The notes beneath the pieces are model-generated. The model had not been told where the DNA came from and made no database searches. It saw only the letters and a list, made by a program, of their open reading frames with translations. The position numbers and the translations under genes are program-made. A stretch of 5,876 nt of DNA from assembly GCA_033791545.1 (NCBI GenBank), contig JASJGL010000085.1, positions 1-5,876 on the forward strand, given 5' to 3'. The DNA comes from Antarcticimicrobium sp033791545. GTDB taxonomy: Bacteria > Pseudomonadota > Alphaproteobacteria > Rhodobacterales > Rhodobacteraceae. How positions within the stretch are numbered: the first letter of the stretch is position 1; every line of letters begins with the position of its first letter. Below are positions 1-5,687 of this stretch, in pieces.

Positions 1-557
1 ACCTCGGTTTCGTTGAAATCCAGCAAGCTGCCATCGGCATCAATTCCGCCGACGCCGTAGACCGCGAAATCAGCCCGATACTTCTGGAACAGCTCAAGGG
101 CATGCGGACCGAGGATATCCCGGTCAGGCAACCGCAACTCGCCCCCCGGCAGGATGATCCGCGCCTCTGGCGCATCCGACAGCGCCATGGCCGCGTTCAG
201 GTTCCCGGTGATGACGGTCAGCCCCTGTCGTTCGGCCAGCGCGGCGGCGACGATTGCCGGGGTCGAGCCGATCGAGAAGAACAGGGTCGCGCCATCCGGG
301 ATCAGCCGGACCACCTGCGCCGCGATCTTTTTCTTGGCCGGGACGTTCAGGGAACTGCGCGCGGAATAAGGCAGGTTCGCGCTTTGCTCGATGAACTCGG
401 CCCCCCCGTGCAGCCGACGCAACTTCCCCTTTTCACACAGAGCATTGATGTCGCGCCGTATGGTATGGGTCGAGACCCCCAGAACCTGCGCGAGGTCTTC
501 AACACCAACCCGCCCGCAGTGTTGCGCCTTTTCAAGAATGAGAAACTGTCTGTTCAT
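1..557 (-). CDS. DeoR/GlpR-family transcriptional repressor (partial, 3' end outside window)
   Basis: The minus strand encodes 185 complete codons from an ATG at 557-555 and runs off the left edge without a stop; the family is usually about 250-260 aa, so roughly the last quarter is missing. Residues 18-44 form the DeoR-type helix-turn-helix (VEDLAQVLGVSTHTIRRDI), followed by the family hallmark LRRLHGGA at 46-53. From about residue 75 the sugar-phosphate-sensing DeoRC domain begins, with FFSIGSTP at 93-100, VITGNLN at 115-121, LPGGELR at 136-142 and VGGIDADGSLLDF at 169-181. An AAGG seven bases before the ATG supports this start, and I found no in-frame ATG just upstream. Members bind DNA as repressors and release it on binding a phosphorylated sugar or polyol; which one is not visible here. 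A 16-bp palindrome 21 bases upstream suggests autoregulation. The genes it controls probably lie to the left. Family assignment is secure; the specific regulon is unknown. Confidence 0.93.
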   Translation of the reverse strand, partial: MNRQFLILEKAQHCGRVGVEDLAQVLGVSTHTIRRDINALCEKGKLRRLHGGAEFIEQSANLPYSARSSLNVPAKKKIAAQVVRLIPDGATLFFSIGSTPAIVAAALAERQGLTVITGNLNAAMALSDAPEARIILPGGELRLPDRDILGPHALELFQKYRADFAVYGVGGIDADGSLLDFNETE

Positions 558-578
558 GCTCTGACCTTGCCGCCTTGA

Positions 579-594
579 TTGCTCATATGAGCAA
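579..594. promoter_or_regulatory. Perfect 16-bp palindrome, candidate DeoR-family operator
   Basis: The sequence TTGCTCATATGAGCAA is identical to its reverse complement over all 16 bases. It lies 21 bp upstream of the ATG of the DeoR-family gene, in the leader or promoter region, where an autoregulatory operator would be expected. The half-site TGCTCA occurs again at 643-648, 63 bp away (about six helical turns), though a 6-bp match can be chance. The palindrome itself is seen directly; its use as the operator of the adjacent repressor is inferred from position and symmetry. I could not place a convincing -35/-10 pair around it. Confidence 0.5.
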
Positions 595-657
595 GTTCGG
601 TGACGGCGAGGTGACGCCTGGATGACATTGAGATAACAACGCTGCTCAAGCGTGCAG

Positions 658-762
658 TGAGCCCCCCCTAAAATTCGGGCACTGACATAATCTACAATTT
701 GCGTCTGCTGGTCTTCGACGAAAAGGAGATCAGAAATGTCGAAATGCAAGCAGCACGCGCCA
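658..762 (+). mobile_element. Left-end remnant of an IS3-family insertion sequence
   Basis: A segment beginning TGAGCCCCCCC at 658 has the TG-initiated terminus expected of an IS3-family inverted repeat. About 75 bases further in comes a strong Shine-Dalgarno (AAAGGAGAT, 722-730) and a start codon whose first nine residues, MSKCKQHAP, closely resemble the beginning of IS3-family OrfA transposase subunits (commonly MSKRKQHAPEFKAKVALEAL as I remember it). Similarity stops after the CCA codon at 760-762, so the element is truncated to roughly 105 bp. I see no matching right terminal repeat anywhere in the window, so target duplications cannot be identified. The left boundary and family are inferred from recalled sequence style, not an alignment. 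Confidence 0.55.
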
Positions 763-789
763 CACCGCACCGTCGGCAAGTACCGTTAA
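736..789 (+). pseudogene. Truncated IS3-family OrfA (17 codons)
   Basis: This frame encodes MSKCKQHAPHRTVGKYR and then TAA. It is preceded by AAAGGAGAT at 722-730, five bases from the ATG, a near-ideal ribosome binding site. The first nine residues match the N-terminus typical of IS3-family OrfA; the last eight do not and are probably read through the deletion junction. A full OrfA is about 90-100 aa and contains a helix-turn-helix, none of which is present, so no transposase function remains. Because the translation signals are intact, a 17-aa peptide could still be made, but nothing suggests it has a job. The alternative, a genuine small gene or leader peptide, is less likely given the OrfA resemblance and the IS-like terminus upstream. 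Confidence 0.5.
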
Positions 790-1215
790 CCTATCTCGTC
801 AGTCATCAGCCGCGAGGCCTGGGCATCCCCTCAGGGTCGTCTTCAACTGCCCCGGTACTTCGGCATGGGTAGCCGCGGGCAACATGCGAAAAAATGGACA
901 GGGGTCGATCTCGTTGTCGCGGTTATCGCAAATTTCGCAGAATGTGACCCCGGAAGAGCGTTTGACCGAAGTCAGGGAGCCACCTGTATGACCCGAACTG
1001 AAGCCCACAATATCAAATTTCAGCCGGGGCGCACGTATGAGTACAAGTCTGCCAGAAGGGAAAAGAATCCGCATCCGCTCCTTCTATGGGTTCACCCGAC
1101 CTGAATTGTGACGAAGGCACCCTGCCAACCTGATCATAGCCACCGTGACCGGACTTGCGCCGGTGAGGCTCAGACTTGGTCGCCCCCGGACATCGAGAAG
1201 GTTACTTTGAACCCG
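790..1215. other. Gene-poor, decayed-looking stretch with no assignable gene
   Basis: Between the IS remnant and the stop of the 146-aa gene I find no recognisable protein, tRNA or clear terminator. Two short frames have some translation signals: a 91-codon minus-strand frame (listed separately) and a 24-codon plus-strand frame at 1037-1111 reading MSTSLPEGKRIRIRSFYGFTRPEL. The second has the feel of a genuine protein N-terminus cut short, but I cannot name the family. Imperfect dyad symmetry occurs at about 1142-1166 (CACCG paired with CGGTG, with CCGG repeats inside) but lacks a T-run on either strand. Together with the adjacent IS remnant, this reads as insertion-and-deletion debris. Confidence 0.5.
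799..1074 (-). CDS. Doubtful 91-aa open reading frame, no recognised family
   Basis: The frame starts at an ATG preceded by AAGGAG, with only three bases between GGAG and the start, shorter than usual. The product has no recognisable domain; a cysteine-containing patch around residues 49-61 (FCEICDNRDNEIDPC) is its only notable feature and is too little to call a metal site. Third-position G+C is about 59% by my count, well below the obvious genes in the window, and the frame sits in a stretch next to an IS remnant. It may be a chance frame, a fragment of foreign DNA, or a small acquired gene. I list it because its amino-acid composition is not the arginine/alanine-rich pattern of typical shadow frames here. 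Confidence 0.18.
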   Translation of the reverse strand: MRILFPSGRLVLIRAPRLKFDIVGFSSGHTGGSLTSVKRSSGVTFCEICDNRDNEIDPCPFFRMLPAATHAEVPGQLKTTLRGCPGLAADD

Positions 1216-1656
1216 TCAACCTGGCAACCGGCGTTGCTCCAGAGTCTCGTCGTCGCCGTCCGATTTCATCACGTCCGCGATCAGATGTTCGACCATCTCG
1301 TTGAAATACCCCGTGAGTTCCTGGTGCAGGGTACGGAATTCTTCGGCCACCGTCCGCTCGAAGCTCGATTGCCGCACCCGGACCATCACCGTCGTGCGTC
1401 GCTGCCGGGGATAGCGGTAGGGGCGAATGCCGTTCTTGCGGCACAAGGCGACGAAGATCCTCACCGACCAGACATCCGGCAGGGAATATTGCAGCTCGAT
1501 CTCCGGCTCATCCCCGTCATCCGCCGCGAAACTGAGCTTCGCCTGCAGCCGGTCCCGGGCCGCCCCCGCCGCCGCGCGCTCACCAGCGGTCGCACCACGC
1601 GCGAACAGCGCCTCGAGCTTTTCCAGCTTCTCGCGTATATCCTTGTCATCGGCCAT
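1216..1656 (-). CDS. Conserved hypothetical protein, DUF2786-like N-terminus (146 aa)
   Basis: The gene reads right to left from an ATG at 1656-1654, with GGAGGGG a few bases upstream as ribosome binding site, to a TGA at 1218-1216. Residues 5-41 form an amphipathic helical pair (IREKLEKLEALFARGATAGERAAAG and onward) that resembles DUF2786, a short domain of unknown function. Residues 53-97 look like an alpha/beta segment (EIELQYSLPDVWSVRIFVALCRK, then RPYRYPRQRRTTVMVRV) and 98-130 a long helix. There is no signal peptide, membrane segment or recognisable catalytic motif, so it is probably cytoplasmic. It is divergent from the 417-aa gene across 150 bp, which may mean shared control. I recall similar proteins annotated as hypothetical in alphaproteobacteria, but no function is known to me. 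The frame antisense to it is open but lacks a start and a homologue. Confidence 0.75.
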   Translation of the reverse strand: MADDKDIREKLEKLEALFARGATAGERAAAGAARDRLQAKLSFAADDGDEPEIELQYSLPDVWSVRIFVALCRKNGIRPYRYPRQRRTTVMVRVRQSSFERTVAEEFRTLHQELTGYFNEMVEHLIADVMKSDGDDETLEQRRLPG

Positions 1657-1806
1657 GGGTGCCCCTCCGTTTTACTGGCCCCTTCAACGCCGCAAGGCGC
1701 AGGAGGTCAAGCAGACCTGATCTGGACATCACGGCAGGAAGCTTCCCCAACCTCTTCACCCGCGCCGCACCCCGTGCCATTCTGCGGCCGCGACGGAGGA
1801 GAGGAC
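1657..1806. promoter_or_regulatory. Divergent intergenic region between the two conserved hypothetical genes
   Basis: These 150 bp separate two genes pointing away from each other and so must hold promoters for both unless either is read from farther away. Both edges carry clear ribosome binding sites: GGAGGGG on the minus strand near 1663-1669 and GGAGGAG on the plus strand near 1795-1801. I could not identify a convincing -35/-10 pair in either direction or an operator-like palindrome. The promoter role rests on gene arrangement alone. Confidence 0.4.
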
Positions 1807-3060
1807 ATGGCGCGCAAGCCAACCCACAAATGGGCGTTCAAACCCGGCATGCGCGCGGGCGCCTTCGGGTGGCGCGGCTCCGCCAAGGCCACTCAGCGGC
1901 TAAAGTCGGCCAGCACCGAGATCCGGTCTGTCCGCCGCAACGATCCGGTGATCGCCGCCGAGGGCGTGGTCGCGCTCGCCGAGCGCATCTGGCCCGCCTT
2001 CGAGCATATCGACACCTCTTCCGGGGCCTTGGGCGCGGCCGTGCGGCGAACCCTTGAGCAACTGCTTCCCATTCTGATTGAGGCGCCCGCCGACGAGCCG
2101 ACGCGAGCCGCATGGCTCGAACGCCTGCGCCAGGCCATCCTCGACGACGGCGTGGATTACCTCGCCCCGATCTCCGAGCGGTTCGGAGAGATCGCCGGTT
2201 TTTCGGCGCTGCAGAACACCCATGCAGACCGCGATCTCGATCTTGTCCGGGCGGCATGGTCCGATCACGCGCGGTTTTCCCATGTTCCCACCGCGACCCT
2301 CACGCTCTCCTGCCTGCTCGAGGCGGAGCGCCACGAGGAGCTTCTTTCGCTCCTCGCGGAGCGGAAAACACGCCTGTGGTTCGACGAGAAGTTCGGGGCC
2401 GAAGCCTTGCTGCGACAGGGGCGCGAGGACGGGGCACTCGCCCGCGCCACGGCCCTGCTGGAGGGCGACCGACAGCCCTGGGGTCACCGCGACATCGCGC
2501 AGTTCTGCGAGGCCATTCTCCTGCGGCAGGACAAAGCCGACGAGGGTTATCACCGCTTCGGACTGCCCTTCGCATCAGGCAACACCTGGCTCGCCATGTG
2601 GCGCGACCTGGTGAAACGCTACCCGGACCGCGATCCTCGTGGGGCTCTGGTGGATCTGATCGCGCTGCATGGCCGCAAGGGCAAATGGTTCGCCGCGGCC
2701 AAGACCGCCGGACATCTCGACATCGCGCTCGACTGCGCCTCGGATCCCGAGGCCGCCCCTGCGACCCTGATCCGGGCCGCACGCGATTTCGCCGGCAAGG
2801 ATCCCGCCTTCGCGGCCCAGGTGGCGCTCCACGCCATCTCGCATCTGCTCGCCGGTCGCGGTTTCGATGCAAACCCGCTCGATATCGACGACGCGATCTG
2901 CCACCTCATGACCGCCTGCCGGAAGATCGACAGAACCGCTTGGGCCACTGCTGAGCTGCACCAGATGGCTAACCGGCACGCAGGTGATGATCTCATGTCC
3001 AAACGCCTTCGGATCAAGCTTTCGGAACTCGAAGCGACAACGAGAGGCGACTGCGCTTGA
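1807..3060 (+). CDS. Conserved hypothetical helical-repeat (TPR-like) protein, 417 aa
   Basis: I chose the ATG at 1807 because GGAGGA sits six bases upstream and the sequence MARKPTHKWAFKPGMRAGAFGWRGS begins there. The frame stays open upstream to 1108, but that part is antisense to the 146-aa gene. The protein is almost entirely alpha-helical, without signal peptide or membrane segment. Residues 7-25 (HKWAF...AGAFGWRGS) are a distinctive N-terminal motif. Residues about 45-130 and 160-245 are helical-pair repeats, and the C-terminal part has GNTWLAMWRDLVKRYP (258-273), GKWFAAAKTAG (292-302) and RAARDFAGKDPAFAAQVAL (323-341). The last three resemble the C-terminal helical region of bacterial proteins I remember as DUF6880-type or similar hypotheticals. 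Such alpha-solenoids usually bind proteins or nucleic acid, but nothing here gives a specific role. Codon use matches the high-GC host. Confidence 0.85.
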   Translation: MARKPTHKWAFKPGMRAGAFGWRGSAKATQRLKSASTEIRSVRRNDPVIAAEGVVALAERIWPAFEHIDTSSGALGAAVRRTLEQLLPILIEAPADEPTRAAWLERLRQAILDDGVDYLAPISERFGEIAGFSALQNTHADRDLDLVRAAWSDHARFSHVPTATLTLSCLLEAERHEELLSLLAERKTRLWFDEKFGAEALLRQGREDGALARATALLEGDRQPWGHRDIAQFCEAILLRQDKADEGYHRFGLPFASGNTWLAMWRDLVKRYPDRDPRGALVDLIALHGRKGKWFAAAKTAGHLDIALDCASDPEAAPATLIRAARDFAGKDPAFAAQVALHAISHLLAGRGFDANPLDIDDAICHLMTACRKIDRTAWATAELHQMANRHAGDDLMSKRLRIKLSELEATTRGDCA

Positions 3061-3393
3061 GGGAGGGAACGGCTCAAAACGGAGCGAAACCACTCAACCA
3101 ACCGGCTGTCGCGGCATATGCAGGTCGGGCGGTTTCCGGACCTTCGCTGCAACTACGCAAGCGTCAGCCTGCCACCGGTCAACCGGACATCCGGACATGG
3201 GCGGCTTGCTTGACTGATCGCGTCACACCATCCGTTCTTTGTGGGGGTCTTGGACCTCCAATGTGAGGAACTCCGCTACGCAGAACGGCATCCTCGACTG
3301 GCGCAAGCCGTCCCGGTGCCGCGCAAGCCATTTGCTGGCCACTTGATCCTCCACCATAGTGAAACCTGTTGTCGCGTTCGGGGGGGGGGCGAA
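3061..3393. other. Gene-free stretch upstream of the signalling operon
   Basis: These 333 bp carry no recognisable gene. A tandem 8-bp repeat (CCGGACAT twice) lies at 3183-3198, and a 6-bp palindrome ACCGGT at 3174-3179. A weak sigma-70-like pair (TTGCTG at 3332-3337, 17 bp, CATAGT at 3355-3360) could drive the downstream operon, but the match is poor. No clear Rho-independent terminator follows the 417-aa gene. An in-frame GTG at 3241 would extend the binding protein by 51 residues, but this would bury its signal peptide. A 43-codon minus-strand frame (start near 3357, ending about 3226) has no recognised homologue. Any terminator for the preceding gene and the promoter of the following operon are presumably here. 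Confidence 0.4.
3380..3389 (+). repeat. G10 homopolymer just before the binding-protein start codon
   Basis: Ten consecutive G residues end four bases before the ATG at 3394. No other Shine-Dalgarno-like sequence stands in the usual place, so this tract probably does the ribosome-binding work through its GG-rich pairing potential. Runs of this length can gain or lose bases by slippage, which here would alter spacing or RNA structure without affecting the reading frame. The tract is seen directly; any role in variable expression is inference, and homopolymer length is also a common assembly error. Confidence 0.6.
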
Positions 3394-4257
3394 ATGACGA
3401 ATATCAACAGGCGAACGGTCTTGGCGAGCGCGAGCGCGGGCTCGGTTATGGCCTGCATGGCGCTTCCGGCGCTGGCCCGCACAACTTTTCGCCTTGGCCT
3501 GACGCCCGTCTTTCTCGACAACAACGCGATCGTCATTGATGCCATCCAGAAGGCCCTCGAAACCTCGCTCGGGGTCGCCATCGAACTTGAACAGCGCCGA
3601 ACCTACAAGGAGGTGACGGGGCTTCTGCTGGACGGGGCGGTGGATGCCGCCTGGCTTTGCGGCTACCCCTACCTGCAACATCGCGCTGCACTGGCGCTTC
3701 TGGCGGTTCCGGTCTGGCGCGGGCGCCCGCTGTATCAATCCTACCTGATCGCCGGGGTCGACAATTCGGTCGCATCGCTCGCAGAGCTACGCGGTGGGAT
3801 CCACGCCTTTTCCGACCCGGACTCGAACTCGGGCTACCTCGTCACCGTGTCCGACCTCGCCCGGATGGGAGAGACACCGGACAGGTTCTTCCGCCGGACG
3901 ATCTATACCTATGGGCATCGAAACGTCGTGCGCGCGGTTGCCGACGGGCTTGTCACATCGGGGAGCGTCGATGGCTATGTCTGGGAAGTGTTGACCGCCG
4001 AAGAACCAGAATTGACCGAAAGAACCCGGGTGGTGTCCAAATCGGAATGGCTGGGCTTTCCGCCGGTCTGTGTGCGACGGGACAGGCTCGACACTCCGCT
4101 CGTTCAGGCGTTCAAAACGGCGCTTTTCGACTTCTCTGGAACCGAGCGCGGATCGGACGTGCTGGAACTCTTGCAACTCGACGGTTTCACCGAGGCCGAT
4201 CCTTCCGTCTTTGACGGCATTCTTGCCCGGATGAAGGATCTGGAGAGGCTGCGCTGA
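3394..4257 (+). CDS. PhnD-like periplasmic substrate-binding protein (287 aa)
   Basis: The product is a periplasmic binding protein of the phosphate/phosphite/phosphonate (PhnD-like) superfamily. Residues 5-28 form an export signal with paired arginines (NRRTVLA) before a hydrophobic stretch, ending ALPALA with likely cleavage after Ala28; the twin arginines suggest Tat export, though Sec is possible and VMAC at 18-21 is a weak lipobox-like alternative. The mature part shows the family pattern: a first strand FRLGLTPVF (32-40), GAVDAAWLCGYPYL (81-94), the ligand-loop motif DPDSNSG (141-147), GHRNVVRAVADG (174-185) and VDGYVWEVL (192-200). The signal peptide fixes the start at 3394. It overlaps the kinase gene by one base (TGATG), and there is no transporter permease or ATPase gene beside it, so I infer a sensory rather than an uptake role. 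The ligand cannot be read from sequence; phosphonate binding should not be assumed. Confidence 0.87.
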   Translation: MTNINRRTVLASASAGSVMACMALPALARTTFRLGLTPVFLDNNAIVIDAIQKALETSLGVAIELEQRRTYKEVTGLLLDGAVDAAWLCGYPYLQHRAALALLAVPVWRGRPLYQSYLIAGVDNSVASLAELRGGIHAFSDPDSNSGYLVTVSDLARMGETPDRFFRRTIYTYGHRNVVRAVADGLVTSGSVDGYVWEVLTAEEPELTERTRVVSKSEWLGFPPVCVRRDRLDTPLVQAFKTALFDFSGTERGSDVLELLQLDGFTEADPSVFDGILARMKDLERLR

Positions 4258-5687
4258 TGGCGGTGCTGGCACGCATACCGCTTTCCCTGCGGGTGCCGCT
4301 GTTCGCCGCCGCGCTGATGATTTTGGTCGGTGTTCTCGCCTCGCAGCAGGTTCTTGCGACCCTGTCACGGGTTCAGGATGCCCGGTTGCGTGAGATTGCA
4401 GAGCTTCATGTCGAAAGCCTGTCGGTTGCGCTCGGTCCGCATGTGCTGCGCGAAGACATCTGGGAGGTCTACGACATTCTGAAACGGGCTTCGGGAGAGC
4501 GTGGGGCGCGCAGGATGGTGTTCACCGCCGTGACCGACAGGGACCGCCACGTCATCGCGGCCACCGATCCGCGGCGGGCTCCTATTGACGCGATCCTGTC
4601 GGAGGATGTCGCGGCCGCCCAATCGCCCGACAGCCTGAGCATTGTCGGGGACGGAACGCGTTTGGCCCTGACCGCGCCGCTGATCTATCAGGGGCGGACC
4701 TTGGGCGATATCTTTACCGAGTTGGACGTGTCCGACCTCGTTTCCGAACGCAGAATTGCCGGTCGCATCCTGCTGCTGGGCAATGCGCTGGCAACCGGTG
4801 TGTTGGCTTTGCTTGGGTATTTTGCGATGCGCCGGATGCTGCGCCCGATCACCCGCTTGGCGCAACGCATGCGAGAGACCGCGCAATCGCCCGCACCAAT
4901 CCCGGAAGGGGACATTCCTCGTGGCGATACCGAGGTCTCGCGCCTGATGCAGACCTACAACCTCATGGCCGAGGCAATTGACGCCAAGGCGGAAACCGAA
5001 CGCCGTCTGGCCGAGAGAGAACGGTTTGTAAGCCTTGGCCGGCTGTCCTCGTCGCTTGCGCACGAAATCAACAATCCGCTGGGCGGGCTTCTGAATGCGA
5101 CGGACACCATCACCGAGTATGCCGACCGGCCGGATGTCGTGCGGCAATCGGCGTGCCTGTTGAAACGTGGGCTGGAGCATTTGCGAGACGTTGTCCGCGC
5201 GACGCTTGACCACAATCGGCTGGACCGGTCCAGCGCCCCGCTGACGCGTGAGGACTTCGACGACCTGCACCTTCTGATCGGACCCGAGATCAAGCGGCAA
5301 CAGCAGGCGCTGGACTGGCGAATAGAGACCGACGACGCGACGATGGCGCCCTTCGCCTCGGCCCCGCTGCGCCAGATCGCACTGAACCTGCTGTTGAATG
5401 CCTCAACGGCGGCGGGGGTCGGCGGATCGGTGGCGTTTTGCCTTTCTGTGGCTCCGGGCGGCGTGCAGGTTGAAATCTCCGACAATGGCAAGGGGCTCAC
5501 GCCGGAGGCCGAATATCGCTTGCTGTCATCCGGCCCGGTTCAACCTGGAGGCGGCGTGGGACTCAGACTCGTTCATGATCTGGTGGCGGAACTCGGAGGA
5601 TCCTTGCGGGCAGAGCGACGCAGCGGGATGACGGTGATTTCGGTCGCTCTTCCCGTCCGTGACATGCCGGAGTCACCACCATGCTGA
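4257..5687 (+). CDS. Membrane sensor histidine kinase (476 aa)
   Basis: The ATG overlaps the stop of the binding-protein gene and has GGAGAGG (4242-4248) eight bases upstream. A first membrane helix spans residues about 13-35, a periplasmic domain 36-166, and a second membrane helix about 168-190. The periplasmic part has a PAS-like or single-Cache-like pattern (VFTAVTDRDRHVIAATD at 88-104; LALTAPLIYQGRTLGDIFTELDVSDL at 136-161). A HAMP linker follows (about 191-245, with LRPITRL at 195-201), then a HisKA domain with H-box SLGRLSSSLAHEINNPLGG, phospho-accepting His269. The ATPase domain has the N-box NLLLNAS (Asn381), G1 motif DNGKG (409-413) and a glycine-rich G2 segment GGGVGLRLVHDL (431-442). 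All catalytic motifs are present, so it should be active. The kinase resembles the NtrB/DctB style. Its seven-base overlap with the following regulator gene identifies its partner. Confidence 0.93.
   Translation: MAVLARIPLSLRVPLFAAALMILVGVLASQQVLATLSRVQDARLREIAELHVESLSVALGPHVLREDIWEVYDILKRASGERGARRMVFTAVTDRDRHVIAATDPRRAPIDAILSEDVAAAQSPDSLSIVGDGTRLALTAPLIYQGRTLGDIFTELDVSDLVSERRIAGRILLLGNALATGVLALLGYFAMRRMLRPITRLAQRMRETAQSPAPIPEGDIPRGDTEVSRLMQTYNLMAEAIDAKAETERRLAERERFVSLGRLSSSLAHEINNPLGGLLNATDTITEYADRPDVVRQSACLLKRGLEHLRDVVRATLDHNRLDRSSAPLTREDFDDLHLLIGPEIKRQQQALDWRIETDDATMAPFASAPLRQIALNLLLNASTAAGVGGSVAFCLSVAPGGVQVEISDNGKGLTPEAEYRLLSSGPVQPGGGVGLRLVHDLVAELGGSLRAERRSGMTVISVALPVRDMPESPPC

Noticed and set aside
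401..407. C7 run inside the DeoR-family gene as a possible phase-variable switch
   Set aside because: It simply encodes the conserved HGGA motif with GGG GGG codons in high-GC DNA, and seven bases is short for a slippage switch.
102..578. A 158-codon plus-strand open frame
   Set aside because: It is antisense to the well-supported DeoR-family gene, has no recognisable domain, and its composition (rich in R, Q, P, G) is typical of a shadow frame in high-GC DNA.
1142..1166. Imperfect hairpin as terminator of the 146-aa gene
   Set aside because: The stem is short, the loop long, and there is no T-run downstream on the minus strand.
1108..1806. Upstream extension of the 417-aa gene's frame by 233 codons
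   Set aside because: It is antisense to the 146-aa gene, lacks a good start, and the internal ATG at 1807 has a strong ribosome binding site and begins a coherent protein.
2112..2954. A 280-codon plus-strand frame within the 417-aa gene
   Set aside because: The product is an arginine/proline-rich shadow in another frame with no family resemblance.
3183..3198. Tandem 8-bp repeat CCGGACAT x2
   Set aside because: Only two short copies with no further copies or symmetry; likely chance or neutral duplication, so not treated as an iteron or binding-site array.
3226..3357. 43-codon minus-strand frame in the gap before the signalling operon
   Set aside because: It has no good ribosome binding site and no recognisable family, and it sits in a likely promoter region.
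4365..5300. A 311-codon minus-strand frame
   Set aside because: It lies opposite the histidine kinase gene, whose motifs are all intact on the plus strand; the minus-strand product has no recognisable domain.
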